Source: Marinospirillum sp.
Lineage (GTDB): Bacteria > Pseudomonadota > Gammaproteobacteria > Pseudomonadales > Halomonadaceae
Direction of reading: 5' to 3'
NCBI RefSeq assembly: GCF_014859565.1
Contig: NZ_JACUUA010000023.1
Coordinates: forward strand, 1-31,145
Length of the DNA: 31,145 nt
Shown: piece after piece, positions 7,983 through 18,231 of the stretch
How the letters are laid out: each line of letters starts with the position of its first letter
Position numbering within the stretch: position 1 is the stretch's first letter
Program-made: the position numbers and the translations under genes
The notes under the pieces: model-generated
Databases searched by the model: none
Told to the model about the DNA's origin: nothing
Seen by the model: only the letters and a program-made list of their open reading frames with translations

Positions 7983-8546
7983 TTAATCTTCATAAAAAGT
8001 CTCGCGTAATTCCTGAATCAGCTGTTGCAGCGCCTGGTGGATATCCAGAGCTTGCAACAGCTGTTTTTTTTCCTTGCTGTGCACTGATTCACTGTTGGTG
8101 TCTTCCATAGCAATCAGGTTGATACGATCAATAACCAAAGCGGTTGGCTGGTCTTCCGGCATCCAGTTTCCGGCTGCAGGAGCTTCAGCAGGCACTGCCG
8201 CACGGTTTAATTCATCCAGCAGCAAGGATAAACGACTCAATGGCTGGAAGGGATCTGCAAAACGGGTATTAAATCTTTCCAGCTCCGGCAGGCGTTGTTG
8301 CCGCGCTGCTGCCAGTTGTTGCAGATCAGCTGCTGAGGCCACTTTACGCACATCCAGCCGGTAAACTGCAGCCAACTCGCGCAGAAAGGCTACTCGCGCC
8401 TGATCCAGTGCTCTCAGTGCAGCCTCATAACAGGTTTGTTGCCATGCCAGCAGGCTCAGTTCATCCTGCCAGTCTGCTGCTGCTTTCAGCAGCAGACGTG
8501 CCTGATATAACGCCTGATTAACACGGTTACGCTGTGCCTGGATCAT
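7983..8546 (-). CDS. DUF6586-like conserved hypothetical protein
   Basis: This 187-aa, mostly alpha-helical protein is rich in Gln, Leu and Ala. It opens [16 protein letters not shown] and has no signal peptide or membrane span. Its start overlaps the topA stop in an ATGA arrangement (8543-8546), so it is translated from the topA message. In Pseudomonas a DUF6586 gene also sits beside topA and lexA; position and general character support that family here, but I cannot confirm it without a profile search. No function can be assigned. Confidence 0.65.
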   Translation of the reverse strand: MIQAQRNRVNQALYQARLLLKAAADWQDELSLLAWQQTCYEAALRALDQARVAFLRELAAVYRLDVRKVASAADLQQLAAARQQRLPELERFNTRFADPFQPLSRLSLLLDELNRAAVPAEAPAAGNWMPEDQPTALVIDRINLIAMEDTNSESVHSKEKKQLLQALDIHQALQQLIQELRETFYED

Positions 8547-11149
8547 TTTTTCTTGCTGGCTGCCTTGGGTTTGTCTTCCACCGTCCAGCGCGAACCACTC
8601 CAGAAAGCACGGAATCCGGTGGGTTTGCCATCCTGCTCCGCCTGCACATACTGCTCTTTGGTTTTACGTGAATAACGCACCACGGTTGGATTGCCCTCAG
8701 TGTCAGCCTGCGGTGCATCCAGCAGGTAATGATGCTTGGGGTCTATCTCATCCCGGTGCGGAATCAGCTCACTGACCAGTGGTGGCCGGGTTTCGCGGTT
8801 TTTCGGAAACTGGCTGGCAGCCAGGAACATACCACTGGCTCCATCTCGCAGCACATAATGGTCATCCACCTTCAGGCATTTCAGCTCCGGCATTTGCACC
8901 GGGTCCATCTTGGGTGGTGCTGCTTCACCACTCTTCAACAGCTTGCGGGTGTTTTTGCATTCAGTGTTGGTACAGCCAAAATACTTGCCAAAACGGCCGG
9001 TTTTTAACTGCATTTCACTGCCACACTTGTCACATTCAATGACTGGGCCTTCATAACCCTTCAGGCGGAAGCTGCCTTCTTCAATCTGGTAACCATCACA
9101 ATCCGGGCTGTTGCCACAAACGTGTAATTTACGTTTTTCATCCACGATAAAACTTTCCATCGCGGTGCCGCACTTGTGGCAACGGCGTTTGGCACGCAGT
9201 GCATCCACTTCGGCATCTTCATCTGCATCTGCCGGTACAAACTCATCACCCGGCACCAGATTGATGGTGGTTTTGCAGCGCTCTTTGGGTGGCAAGGCAT
9301 AACCGGAACAACCCAGAAAAGTACCGGTGGAGGCAATCCGTATTTGCATGTGACGACCACAGGTAGGACACGGAATATCCGTATCTACCGGCTGGTTGGG
9401 GCGCATGCCTTGCTGATCCTGTGCCTGAGTCAGCTGCTGGCGGAATTCACTATAAAAACGATCCAGCAGTACCTGCCATTTTTCCTTGCCTTCCGCCACG
9501 GAATCCAGAGAGTCTTCCATCCGTGCAGTAAAACTGTAATCCAGCAAATCCCGGAAGGATTCCACCAAACGGTCGGTGACAATATCACCCATTTTTTCGG
9601 CATAAAAACGGCGACTTTCCAGCTTTACATAACCCCGTTCCTGAATAGTCGAGATAATGGCTGCATAGGTGGAAGGACGACCAATACCCCGTTTTTCCAG
9701 TTCCTTAACCAACGCCGCCTCGGTGAAACGTGCCGGGGGTTTGGTGAAGTGCTGACGTGGCTCAAGTTGTTGCAGGGTCAGCTGTTCACCGACTTTGATG
9801 TCTGGCAATACCTGATCTTCACCCTGCTTGCCAGCCACTGGTTGAATGCGCGTAAAACCATCAAACTGCAGCACTCGGCCTTTGGCTTTTAATTCATAAT
9901 CACCGGCCTGTACCGTCAGGGTGGTGGACAGATAACGTGCCGGTGGCATCTGGCAAGCTACAAACTGCCGCCAGATCAGCTCATACAGGCGTTGTGCATC
10001 ACGTTCGACACCAGAAAGATCCTTGCCCTGCACTTCAACACTGGAAGGCCGGATGGCTTCGTGAGCCTCCTGAGCGCCTTCTTTGCTGGAATACACATTG
10101 GGTGCATCCGGCAGGTATTGTTTGCCCAGCTGCCGCCCTATCCAATCACGACAAGCCGCCACTGCATCCTGTGACAGGTTGGTGGAGTCGGTACGCATAT
10201 AGGTGATATGACCAGCTTCATACAACCGCTGCGCCAGCATCATGGTCTTTTTGACTGAAAAACCCAGTCGGGTGCTGGCAGCCTGTTGCAGTGTTGAGGT
10301 AATAAAAGGTGCTGAAGGACGGCTACTGGTTGGTTTGTCTTCACGATCAGCCACCCGGTATTCAGCCGATTGTAACTGTGCCAGCGCAGCGTCGGTTTCT
10401 GCCTTGCTGCCGGGACGGAAGTTCTCACCGGCATGCTTGGCTACCATACACGCCAGTTCAACTTTTTCGTCATTGTTCAGATGAGCCGTGACATCCCAGT
10501 ATTCTTCCGGGGTGAAAGCACGGATTTCCCGTTCACGCTCCACAATCAGGCGTACAGCCACTGATTGAACACGACCGGCAGAAAGACCCCGCGCCACCTT
10601 GGCCCACAACAGGGGTGAAACCATGTAACCCACCACACGATCCAGAAAGCGGCGTGCTTGCTGGGCATTCACCCGGTTCATGTCCAGCATTCCGGGTGAT
10701 TCAAAAGCCTGGGTGATGGCTTTTTTGGTGATTTCGTTAAATACCACACGACGGTAGCGGGAATCATCACCGCCCAGGGTTTCGCGCAGGTGCCAGGCAA
10801 TGGCTTCCCCCTCGCGATCCAAATCCGTTGCGAGATAGATCATGTCAGCGTCTTTGGCGAGCTTCTTCAGCTCTGCAACCACCTTCTCTTTGCCGGGCAG
10901 AATTTCATAATGAGCCGTCCAGCCATGATCAGGATCGATCCCCATACGCGCAACCAGCTGTTCCTGAGCTTTTTGCTTTTTATCGGTGGTGATGCTGGTT
11001 TTACGAGCGCCCGAGGTTTTACCGCCGCCACTGACGGGCAGATCGCGGATATGACCAACGCTGGACTTGACGATAAATTCATTGCCCAGATATTTGTTGA
11101 TCGTCTTGGCTTTGGCCGGCGACTCGACGATGACCAGTGATTTACCCAT
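8543..11149 (-). CDS. topA: DNA topoisomerase I
   Basis: This 868-aa type IA topoisomerase relaxes negative supercoils. The TOPRIM domain starts at residue 1 and carries the acidic DLDREG motif at 109-114. GRVQS is at 192-196, and the catalytic tyrosine is Tyr317 in [12 protein letters not shown]. The C-terminal third carries three four-cysteine zinc-ribbon modules (CPTCGR...CSGY...C, CHKCG...CGNSPDC, CDKCG...CTNTEC) and a basic tail ending in KKK. Length and motif order match gammaproteobacterial TopA. It is followed by the overlapping DUF6586 gene and converges with lexA through it. Confidence 0.98.
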   Translation of the reverse strand: MGKSLVIVESPAKAKTINKYLGNEFIVKSSVGHIRDLPVSGGGKTSGARKTSITTDKKQKAQEQLVARMGIDPDHGWTAHYEILPGKEKVVAELKKLAKDADMIYLATDLDREGEAIAWHLRETLGGDDSRYRRVVFNEITKKAITQAFESPGMLDMNRVNAQQARRFLDRVVGYMVSPLLWAKVARGLSAGRVQSVAVRLIVEREREIRAFTPEEYWDVTAHLNNDEKVELACMVAKHAGENFRPGSKAETDAALAQLQSAEYRVADREDKPTSSRPSAPFITSTLQQAASTRLGFSVKKTMMLAQRLYEAGHITYMRTDSTNLSQDAVAACRDWIGRQLGKQYLPDAPNVYSSKEGAQEAHEAIRPSSVEVQGKDLSGVERDAQRLYELIWRQFVACQMPPARYLSTTLTVQAGDYELKAKGRVLQFDGFTRIQPVAGKQGEDQVLPDIKVGEQLTLQQLEPRQHFTKPPARFTEAALVKELEKRGIGRPSTYAAIISTIQERGYVKLESRRFYAEKMGDIVTDRLVESFRDLLDYSFTARMEDSLDSVAEGKEKWQVLLDRFYSEFRQQLTQAQDQQGMRPNQPVDTDIPCPTCGRHMQIRIASTGTFLGCSGYALPPKERCKTTINLVPGDEFVPADADEDAEVDALRAKRRCHKCGTAMESFIVDEKRKLHVCGNSPDCDGYQIEEGSFRLKGYEGPVIECDKCGSEMQLKTGRFGKYFGCTNTECKNTRKLLKSGEAAPPKMDPVQMPELKCLKVDDHYVLRDGASGMFLAASQFPKNRETRPPLVSELIPHRDEIDPKHHYLLDAPQADTEGNPTVVRYSRKTKEQYVQAEQDGKPTGFRAFWSGSRWTVEDKPKAASKKK

Positions 11150-11324
11150 TCCGCTGTATATCCTATTGACTTATATGGAAAAGCTTAAAAATGCTTGATT
11201 TGAGGTTCCATACAGTAACTCACAGTTGATCAGGATTCCAGCCTGCATAAGTAACAAGTGAAACAAATCAGCGATCTAGCAGATTAACGCTGCTGCATCC
11301 GGTCGTTGCAGCAATCGCAGCTGA
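11150..11324. other. Intergenic region between topA and the DUF2069 operon end
   Basis: This region should carry the topA promoter on the minus strand. A possible stem, TGCTGCA (11291-11297) with TGCAGCA (11307-11313), lies just after the DUF2069 stop. It has no U-tract, so I would not call it a classical terminator. No RNA gene or ORF is evident. Confidence 0.4.
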
Positions 11325-11729
11325 TTAGCACTCTTTGATGGCTCCGCGCAATTCCATACCACGCCAGCGTCCATACATCATGGCGGCGCAGAATAACAAC
11401 AGGGCCAGAAAGGCCTGCAGGGCACCAATACCCGTTTTTCCGGGGATGATAAAGGTAGTCACACCTTGCATAAAATACACCAGGCTGACAAAACATAACC
11501 AGGCATGCCCGCGTGGATTTTTGGTTAGCACTGCTGGTAAAAAAACCAGCAAGGGCAACCACAATACCGGCAGAATAATAAAAAGACGTGCACCTTCGGG
11601 TAAAGGAAAAATCACCACACCCGCCAGCAGTACTGCCAGCAGGCCAAAATAACTCAATAGAGTCAGAAAACGGCTCACAGCCAGCTTGTTGTTCAGTTCT
11701 TTACGGGGTAGTGGGGCAGCAGGTTTCAC
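11325..11729 (-). CDS. DUF2069 family inner-membrane protein
   Basis: This 134-aa protein has four hydrophobic segments (for example YFGLLAVLLAGVVIFPL, LFIILPVLWLPLLVFLPAVL, WLCFVSLVYFMQGVTTF and LQAFLALLLFCAAMMYGRWR). The motif FVSLVYFMQGV and the ending MYGRWRG are typical of DUF2069 (YjjB-like) proteins. No function is known for the family. It is 20 nt downstream of wrbA on the same strand and is the last gene of the arsC-wrbA operon, an order also seen in pseudomonads. Confidence 0.85.
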   Translation of the reverse strand: MKPAAPLPRKELNNKLAVSRFLTLLSYFGLLAVLLAGVVIFPLPEGARLFIILPVLWLPLLVFLPAVLTKNPRGHAWLCFVSLVYFMQGVTTFIIPGKTGIGALQAFLALLLFCAAMMYGRWRGMELRGAIKEC

Positions 11730-11749
11730 AGGTTCGCCTTGTAGAAAAG

Positions 11750-12716
<967 letters not shown>

Positions 12717-12795
12717 AAAACCGGCTCTCGTTGTTGAATCATCAGTGTTAGTATTCAGCATTCTACCAGTCCAGGTTGTGGAAGGAACCTCCGAC

Positions 12796-14061
12796 ATGCA
12801 AAGACTCAAATTATACGCCCGGAAATTCATTTCCCTTCGCGGTGTTCACTATTTGATAAGGGTGATCAAACGCTTTATCAGTGATGATGGTCCGCGAAAC
12901 GCTGCGGCACTGACCTACACCTCCCTATTTGCAGTAGTCCCCCTGTTAACTGTAATTTATGCCATGCTGGCTGCTCTGCCTGTTTTCCAGGGGGTAGGCG
13001 AGGAGTTACAGGGTATGATCTTTGATCATATGGTTCCGGCAACTGGGCAGGTGATACAGGATTATATGGGCAGTTTTGCTCAGCAAGCCCGTCAGCTGAC
13101 GCTGGTTGGTGTGGCTTTTCTGATTGTCACCGCTGGCATGATGATTGTGAGTATCGAAAAAGCGTTTAATGCCATCTGGCGGGTGGAAAAACCCCGCAGA
13201 GGTCTGCAGGCTTTTCTGATTTACTGGACTGTACTAACCCTGGGGCCGATGCTGCTGGGTGCCGGCATGGTGCTCAGTTCTTATCTGACCTCCTTGCCGT
13301 TACTGGAAAAAGTAACTGGTTTTGCAGGTGGTGTTGCGGCGCTGTGGAGTTACATGCCGTTTATTTTCAGTGCGCTGGCTTTTACGCTGTTGTATTGGGC
13401 TGTACCTCATTGCCGTGTGCGTTTTGTTGATGCGGCTGCGGGTGGTTTGGGAATGGCTTTCCTGTTTGAAATGGCCAAAAAATCCTTTACCTGGTTTGTT
13501 GCCAGCTTCCCCAGTTATGAGTTGGTTTACGGAGCTTTTGCCGCTTTTCCTTTATTCCTGTTATGGATCTATGTATCTTGGTTGCTGATTCTGCTGTGTG
13601 CCGAGTGGGTTGCCATCAGAGGCCTGCCACAGGTACAGCCGATAGAAGAAAACCTGGAACCAGGCTTGCAGATGCTGGTTGTTTTGCGTGAGTTATGGCT
13701 GGCTTTTGCCAAGGGTGAGGGCGTTGGAGAAAGCCGTTTGCGCAGCCTGGCAGGTAGCCAAAACCCAGCCCTTTGGCAGGAAAAAATGCAATGGATGCAA
13801 AAAAATCAATGGGTTGCATTTGATGCAGAGCGTCAGGTATGGCTACCGGGCAGGGATTTTGGCCGTATCAGTTTTGCCAGTTGGTTGCAGCAACTGCCTT
13901 GGCGGTTGCCACCACTGGAATCCTGGCCGGATAGCCTGCAGCAGTTAAATCAACTGACAAATACTCAGCAGCGGCTTCAGCAACATCAGGCGGAGCTGTT
14001 TGCAGAACCGCTTAGCCATTACCTTGAACAAGAGTCCATTTTGGAGAAACAGAATTCATGA
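12796..14061 (+). CDS. YihY/virulence factor BrkB family inner-membrane protein
   Basis: The preferred start is the ATG at 12796, preceded by a GGAAGGA-like ribosome-binding site. It gives the usual N-terminus of a basic helix, then ISDDGPRNAAALTYTSLFAVVPLLTVIYAML. The 421-aa protein has six or so membrane segments in its first 290 residues, and the signature FNAIWRVEKPRRGLQAFLIYW. A soluble C-terminal tail follows, as in longer YihY proteins, with a winged-helix-like character. The function is unproven for the family despite the older ribonuclease BN label. The next small gene overlaps its stop by 4 nt. Confidence 0.93.
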   Translation: MQRLKLYARKFISLRGVHYLIRVIKRFISDDGPRNAAALTYTSLFAVVPLLTVIYAMLAALPVFQGVGEELQGMIFDHMVPATGQVIQDYMGSFAQQARQLTLVGVAFLIVTAGMMIVSIEKAFNAIWRVEKPRRGLQAFLIYWTVLTLGPMLLGAGMVLSSYLTSLPLLEKVTGFAGGVAALWSYMPFIFSALAFTLLYWAVPHCRVRFVDAAAGGLGMAFLFEMAKKSFTWFVASFPSYELVYGAFAAFPLFLLWIYVSWLLILLCAEWVAIRGLPQVQPIEENLEPGLQMLVVLRELWLAFAKGEGVGESRLRSLAGSQNPALWQEKMQWMQKNQWVAFDAERQVWLPGRDFGRISFASWLQQLPWRLPPLESWPDSLQQLNQLTNTQQRLQQHQAELFAEPLSHYLEQESILEKQNS

Positions 14062-14255
14062 AACGCTTTATCAGTCTGGTGCTGATCCTGCTGGGGGGGT
14101 TATTGCTGTACTGGGGTTATGATTTACAGCAGCAGCTGGATATGGCGTTGATTCAGAGAGTAACGGGTAAGGTGCCTGAACGTGTCTGGCAGTATTATGT
14201 CACCGGAGGTGTTGCCTTGCTGGTGGGTGTGTTTGGTTTATGGCGATTTCGCTGA
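14058..14255 (+). CDS. DUF3185-like small membrane protein
   Basis: This 65-aa protein has two hydrophobic helices (LVLILLGGLLLYWGY and YVTGGVALLVGVFGLW) separated by a short linker. That architecture and the GGLLLYWGYDLQQ motif fit DUF3185. The start is part of an ATGA overlap with the yihY-like gene, so the two are co-translated. No function is known. Confidence 0.75.
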   Translation: MKRFISLVLILLGGLLLYWGYDLQQQLDMALIQRVTGKVPERVWQYYVTGGVALLVGVFGLWRFR

Positions 14256-14272
14256 AAGTTTTATTTGCGGGG

Positions 14273-14300
14273 TTGACACTCGCACTGGCATCTCTATAAT
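14273..14300 (+). promoter_or_regulatory. Consensus sigma70 promoter of tRNA-Ala
   Basis: A perfect TTGACA (14273-14278) and a perfect TATAAT (14295-14300) are spaced by 16 nt. They are followed by a GC-rich discriminator (GCGCCC), the pattern of stringently controlled stable-RNA promoters. The tRNA begins 19 nt after the -10 element. Confidence 0.92.
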
Positions 14301-14318
14301 GCGCCCTGTCCAGTTCGT

Positions 14319-14394
<76 letters not shown>

Positions 14395-14402
14395 AAAGTT
14401 TT

Positions 14403-14431
14403 AAAAAAACCGACCTTAGGGTCGGTTTTTT
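14403..14431 (+). terminator. Intrinsic terminator after tRNA-Ala
   Basis: The stem ACCGACC (14409-14415) pairs with GGTCGGT (14420-14426) around a TTAG loop. It is preceded by an A-run and followed by TTTTT, so it can act in both directions. Confidence 0.9.
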
Positions 14432-14571
14432 GTTTGGCCGGCGAAGCCGGCAAACCCGGTCACCTGAAAGAAGGTGACGTCACCAGTTGAGCGTGATAAA
14501 GGGGTAAAGTTCCTGCTCGATTTTATGCAGTGGATCAGCTGATCAATAAACACACGTTTTAATTAAAGCAC
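14432..14571. other. Intergenic hairpins between tRNA-Ala and the tus-like gene
   Basis: Beyond the terminator there is a second GC-rich stem: GTTTG/CAAAC flanks CCGGC-GAA-GCCGG at 14432-14454, with one bulged base. A palindromic GGTGACGTCACC follows at about 14473-14484. No ORF or promoter is evident. The function is unknown; the stems could add bidirectional termination for the converging tus-like gene. Confidence 0.5.
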
Positions 14572-15441
14572 TTAACGGCAATAGCGGTACACCCGGATGC
14601 TGGGAAGGAAGGGTTCATCTTCCAGTCGATTGTCGGAGCGTTTGGCTCGACTTCTTTCCGCAGGTGGTTCTAAGGCGGGCAAGTTGAATGGCGGCAAGCT
14701 GCCATCCGCTGACAGAACAAACAGCGGCATGGCAATGTTGATGGCCTTGCGAGCAGGCAATCCGGGTAGTTGATCTTTAAAAAACAGGTTGGCTCGCATC
14801 AGTGGTGCCTGTTTTTGCACCTGTGCCAAAGGTTCATCCGGTGGAATGCCAGCCAGTTTTTTGAGCTGGATCTGAATGTGTGGTGCTTCACTATTCATCT
14901 GGCGTAAACGGTACTCGGCTTCTTTGCTGCGAATACGACGGATACTGCGGCCACTGGAATACCAGCTGAAGCGCACCTGATCCAGAGGGGTTTCACAACT
15001 AGGAATCTGCCGCCAGGCCTGTTTTAAATGCAGCCGTGCCAGACCTTCCGCAGACAGGTGTAGATGTAAAGCCTGATGCCGGGATGCCAGGCGAAAACGG
15101 GCTTCCGGCAGCTCTTCAGGGTATTCTTTGCGTATGGCTTCTATGGCGCGGGAGAAGGTCAGCTTGCAATAGTTGACACTGCCCAACTGCTCCCATACCT
15201 CTGAGCTGCAGGCTACCAGTCCTGGGTAACTGCGCGTCACCCGGCCATCCTGACCATCCAGATACCAGAGATCCTGCAAGCAATCGAGTAACATCCGGCG
15301 GCTTTGATCAGCAGAATCAGACCCCAGCATCCAGCAGGCTCGCTGTTCTTCCTGTAACAGCTCGCCCAGTTTTTTCAGACTGTCCACCAGTATTTCAAAA
15401 CAGCTGTCCAGCTGGGAAAGAAGACGATAGTGTGTGCTCAT
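14572..15441 (-). CDS. tus: Tus-like DNA replication terminus site-binding protein
   Basis: By memory alignment this 289-aa protein matches E. coli Tus (309 aa) over its length. YRLLSQLDSCF corresponds to YDLVDRLNTTF. INYCKLTF-like SVNYCKLTFSRAIEAI corresponds to the INKLKTTFEHI helix, and LPEARFRLASRH (112-122) to LPTAARFEWVHRH. LDQVRFSWYSSGRSIRRI (154-170) corresponds to LRFGWANKHIIKNL, and the final strand IRVYRYC to LHLYVAD. Tus binds Ter sites and blocks replication forks from one side. In my alignment the E. coli lock-pocket Phe140 is kept (Phe116), but His144 corresponds to Ser120. The gene is divergent from lolC with a 51-nt gap. It may instead be a diverged Ter-fold DNA-binding protein with another role. 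Confidence 0.8.
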   Translation of the reverse strand: MSTHYRLLSQLDSCFEILVDSLKKLGELLQEEQRACWMLGSDSADQSRRMLLDCLQDLWYLDGQDGRVTRSYPGLVACSSEVWEQLGSVNYCKLTFSRAIEAIRKEYPEELPEARFRLASRHQALHLHLSAEGLARLHLKQAWRQIPSCETPLDQVRFSWYSSGRSIRRIRSKEAEYRLRQMNSEAPHIQIQLKKLAGIPPDEPLAQVQKQAPLMRANLFFKDQLPGLPARKAINIAMPLFVLSADGSLPPFNLPALEPPAERSRAKRSDNRLEDEPFLPSIRVYRYCR

Positions 15442-15492
15442 GTTTTTACCTTACAATGGGTGCCATCACGTCGTTTAAGGAAGCTGTATTAC

Positions 15493-16731
15493 ATGGCATC
15501 AATACCCTTGCTTATCGGATTACGTTACACCCGAGCCAAGCGCAGAAATCATTTTATATCCTTTATCTCTCTAACTTCCATGCTGGGCATGACACTCGGT
15601 GTTGCTGTGCTGATACTGGTTCTGTCCGTTATGAATGGCTTTGATCGTGAGTTGAGGCAGCGCATCCTTGGTATGGTGCCTCATCTTGCCATTAAAAACT
15701 ATCAGGACTTTTCCAGCTGGGAGTCAGTGGCAGAATCCCTGGGTGAACGCCCCGGCGTGGCCGGTGTAGCTCCTTTTGTTAACGGTCAGGGTATGCTGAT
15801 GCATCGTGGCAATCATCGGGGTGCACTGGTATCCGGCATCCTGCCGGAGTGGGAGCCTCAGGTCTCCATCATTGGTGAACACCTTGAAGGCACCCAGCTG
15901 GATGCCCTGCAACCGGGTGATTACGGCATCATTATTGGTGATTTGCTGGCCAGATTCCTGCGTGTGCAGGCCGGAGATCAGGTCACCCTACTGCTACCGG
16001 AAGCCTCTATCACCCCCGCAGGTGTATTTCCACGGCTGAAGCGTTTTACCGTGTTGGGCACTTTTAAAGTGGGGGCGGAGCTGGATGGCAATCTGGCTTA
16101 TGTGCACCTGCAGGATATGCAAACCCTGATGCGAACCGGCGACAGCATCGAAGGTTTGCGTCTGCGCCTGGATGACCTGTTTCAGGCACCGAGAATGGCT
16201 CGTGAACTGGTTAATGAACTGGGGCATCCCTATCGTGGTCAGGATTGGACTCAGACCCAGGGCAACCTGTTTCAGGCGATTCAAATGGAAAAACGCATGA
16301 TTGGGTTGCTGTTGTTAATCATCGTTGCTGTGGCGGCCTTCAACATTGTTTCCACGCTGGTGATGGTGGTGACGGACAAACAAGCCGATATTGCCATCCT
16401 GCGCACACTGGGAGCCAGCCCCGCCACCATCATGGGTATCTTTATGGTGCAGGGGTTAACCATCGGTGTGTTCGGTACTATTGTTGGTGTGGGGCTGGGT
16501 ATATTACTGGCGTTGAATGTCAGTGATTTAGTGTTGTGGATTGAAGGATTGTTTGGTATCCAGTTTTTAGATGCCAGTGTGTACTTCATCAGTTATCTGC
16601 CATCCGAGCTGCGTTTTGACGACGTGCGTTTTATCACACTGGCCGCGCTGTCTCTCAGCCTGCTGTCCACCCTCTATCCGGCCTGGCGCGCCTCCAGAAT
16701 CCAACCGGCTGACGCACTGCGTTATGATTGA
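15493..16731 (+). CDS. lolC: Lipoprotein-releasing ABC transporter permease LolC/LolE-type
   Basis: I prefer the ATG at 15493 because it gives the family N-terminus [33 protein letters not shown] and has an AAGGAA upstream. The longer frame from 15430 adds 21 unrelated residues. The 412-aa protein has one N-terminal membrane helix, a large periplasmic domain (about residues 45-270) and three C-terminal helices, the FtsX/MacB-type fold of LolC/E. It transfers outer-membrane lipoproteins from the inner membrane to LolA. lolD follows 16 nt after its stop. No second permease gene follows, so it may work as a homodimer (LolF-like) or pair with a lolE elsewhere. Confidence 0.94.
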   Translation: MASIPLLIGLRYTRAKRRNHFISFISLTSMLGMTLGVAVLILVLSVMNGFDRELRQRILGMVPHLAIKNYQDFSSWESVAESLGERPGVAGVAPFVNGQGMLMHRGNHRGALVSGILPEWEPQVSIIGEHLEGTQLDALQPGDYGIIIGDLLARFLRVQAGDQVTLLLPEASITPAGVFPRLKRFTVLGTFKVGAELDGNLAYVHLQDMQTLMRTGDSIEGLRLRLDDLFQAPRMARELVNELGHPYRGQDWTQTQGNLFQAIQMEKRMIGLLLLIIVAVAAFNIVSTLVMVVTDKQADIAILRTLGASPATIMGIFMVQGLTIGVFGTIVGVGLGILLALNVSDLVLWIEGLFGIQFLDASVYFISYLPSELRFDDVRFITLAALSLSLLSTLYPAWRASRIQPADALRYD

Positions 16732-16747
16732 AACAGGAAAAAGTGGC

Positions 16748-17428
16748 ATGACACAAGCAGTACTCAAGTGCAGCAATATCAGCAAAATTTATACCGAAGG
16801 TCCGCAGGATGTGCAGGTGCTCAAACAGATCAATCTGGAGATAATGCCTGGTGACCGGTTAGCCATTATCGGCAGCTCCGGTTCCGGCAAAACCACGCTA
16901 CTTAATATGCTGGGAGGGCTGGATTTACCCAGCAGTGGAGAGGTGCTGCTGGCGGGTAAAAACTATGCCCAGTTAAATGAAAAACAACGTGGACAGTTAC
17001 GCAATCGCCATCTGGGTTTTGTATATCAGTTTCATCACCTGCTGGCCGAGTTCACCGCGCTGGAAAACGTCGCCATGCCGTTGTTATTGCGTGGTGAATC
17101 CATGGCTGTTGCCAAGCAGCAAGCCATGCAACTGCTGGAACGGGTCAATATGGTTGATCGTGCCACACACAAACCGGCAGAACTCTCCGGTGGTGAACGT
17201 CAACGAGTGGCACTGGCAAGAGCGCTGGTAGGTGAGCCGGGCTGTGTACTGCTGGATGAACCTACCGGTAACCTCGATCAGCATACCGCAGCCAAAGTAC
17301 AGGAACTGATCCACGAACTGGCAGAAAACAGCGGCACCGCCTTTGTGATCGTCACCCACGACCCACAACTGGCGGCACAGCAACAACACATCCTTAAACT
17401 GGATGCAGGGGAGCTGCATCAGTGCTGA
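16748..17428 (+). CDS. lolD: Lipoprotein-releasing ABC transporter ATPase LolD
   Basis: The start at 16748 is preceded by AGGAA and gives the usual LolD N-terminus ([23 protein letters not shown]). An ATG at 16724 or an even longer frame lacks support. The 226-aa ATPase has Walker A GSSGSGKT at residues 42-49, the LolD-typical [21 protein letters not shown], the signature LSGGERQ at 146-152 and Walker B VLLDEP at 167-172. It powers lipoprotein release by the adjacent LolC-type permease. It starts 16 nt after lolC. Confidence 0.97.
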   Translation: MTQAVLKCSNISKIYTEGPQDVQVLKQINLEIMPGDRLAIIGSSGSGKTTLLNMLGGLDLPSSGEVLLAGKNYAQLNEKQRGQLRNRHLGFVYQFHHLLAEFTALENVAMPLLLRGESMAVAKQQAMQLLERVNMVDRATHKPAELSGGERQRVALARALVGEPGCVLLDEPTGNLDQHTAAKVQELIHELAENSGTAFVIVTHDPQLAAQQQHILKLDAGELHQC

Positions 17429-17462
17429 AAAATGAAGCCATGAGTTGTTGATAAAAAAATGA

Positions 17463-17489
17463 TAAGTGTAATTCCAAGAATTACACTTA
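17463..17489. promoter_or_regulatory. Perfect palindrome upstream of the toxin-antitoxin pair (likely operator)
   Basis: TAAGTGTAATTC and GAATTACACTTA form 12-bp perfect inverted arms around CAA. There is no following T-run, and it sits 26 nt before the toxin start. It therefore fits an antitoxin operator better than a terminator for lolD. Each arm contains GTGTAATT. Confidence 0.65.
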
Positions 17490-17515
17490 AAGAAATATCT
17501 TATAAGGCATCTTGA

Positions 17516-17890
17516 GTGAGAATTTTCAAAAATGCTTGGTTTGAACGCTTTGCAAAAAAAGAAAAACTGACAGAAGTTATGCTCTTGAATGCTATCAGGC
17601 AGGCTGAGAAGGGACTGGTCGATGCTGACTTGGGGCAGGGGGTTATTAAGCTGCGGATAGCAAGACCTAACCAGGGGAAATCTGGTGGTTACCGCAGTGT
17701 TGTTTTATATCTCAAAGGTCAGCGAGCATTTTTTGTCTATGGATTCGCAAAAAGCAAGCAAGACAATATTCGAGAAGATGAAAAACAGGCTTTCAAGGCT
17801 ATGGCAATGCAGGTTCTGGCTTTGAGTGATGAGCACATTGAAGCAATGCTTGCCAATAAGCAGTTTTTTGAGGTGAAGGGTCATGAGTAA
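17516..17890 (+). CDS. RelE/HigB-type toxin (PF06296-like) of a type II toxin-antitoxin system
   Basis: This 124-aa protein uses a GTG start with AAGG upstream. It has the family pattern MRIFKNAWFERFAKKEKL, then a conserved core from VDADLGQGVIKLRIARPNQ into KSGGYRSVVLY, and RAFFVYGFAKSKQDNI. This is the RelE/HigB relative that is usually paired with a downstream HTH antitoxin. Members of the superfamily are ribosome-dependent mRNA interferases. The antitoxin gene overlaps its end by 8 nt. The local base composition is AT-richer than lolD and comEC, consistent with transfer. Confidence 0.88.
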   Translation: MRIFKNAWFERFAKKEKLTEVMLLNAIRQAEKGLVDADLGQGVIKLRIARPNQGKSGGYRSVVLYLKGQRAFFVYGFAKSKQDNIREDEKQAFKAMAMQVLALSDEHIEAMLANKQFFEVKGHE

Positions 17891-18200
17891 AGAGTACAAG
17901 TCAGACGCTATGGCTGCTATCCATGAAACCATGGAAGGACTTCATGAGATCGGTGCGACTTCCAAGCAGACTATGCGGGAGTTTGATGATCAATGTCTGG
18001 AGGCAGTACATGAGTACACCCCAGAAGAAATCAAACAAGTTCGCAGTAAGTATCATATTTCGCAGCCGGTATTTGCCAGGTACTTAAATGTCACCAAGAA
18101 TGCCGTCTCAGAATGGGAAAGAGGCAAGAAGAAGCCGAGCGGAGCAGCTCTTCGATTGCTGATGTTGGTTGATAAAAAAGGGCTGGAGATTTTTGCTTAA
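17883..18200 (+). CDS. HTH (XRE/HigA-like) antitoxin
   Basis: This 105-aa protein overlaps the toxin gene by 8 nt. The C-terminal half is a helix-turn-helix (EIKQVRSKYHISQPVFARYLNV, then TKNAVSEWERGKKKPSG), typical of XRE-family antitoxins that bind the toxin and autorepress the operon. The N-terminal half is helical and presumably contacts the toxin. The palindrome at 17463-17489 is the probable binding site. The toxin-first gene order is the HigBA-type arrangement. Confidence 0.88.
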   Translation: MSKEYKSDAMAAIHETMEGLHEIGATSKQTMREFDDQCLEAVHEYTPEEIKQVRSKYHISQPVFARYLNVTKNAVSEWERGKKKPSGAALRLLMLVDKKGLEIFA

Positions 18201-18231
18201 CACATCAGAAGATTGAATATTACGAACTCAC

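Noticed and set aside
9176..9892. 238-aa open frame on the plus strand
   Set aside because: It is antisense to topA, whose zinc-ribbon and core motifs are unmistakable. The frame has low-complexity shadow composition and no supported start.
10370..10377. TTGTAACT, identical to the core of E. coli Ter sites
   Set aside because: It lies inside topA coding sequence, the flanking bases do not match the Ter consensus, and an 8-mer is expected by chance in 31 kb on two strands with modest probability.
11291..11313. Intrinsic terminator after the DUF2069 gene
   Set aside because: A 7-bp stem with a 9-nt loop is present, but no T-run follows it on the minus strand.
15442..15465. TTGTAAGGTAAAA (minus strand) just upstream of the tus-like gene as an autoregulatory Ter site
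   Set aside because: The position would parallel E. coli TerB, but the match needs an inserted base and overlaps the gene's ribosome-binding site. The similarity is too weak to call.
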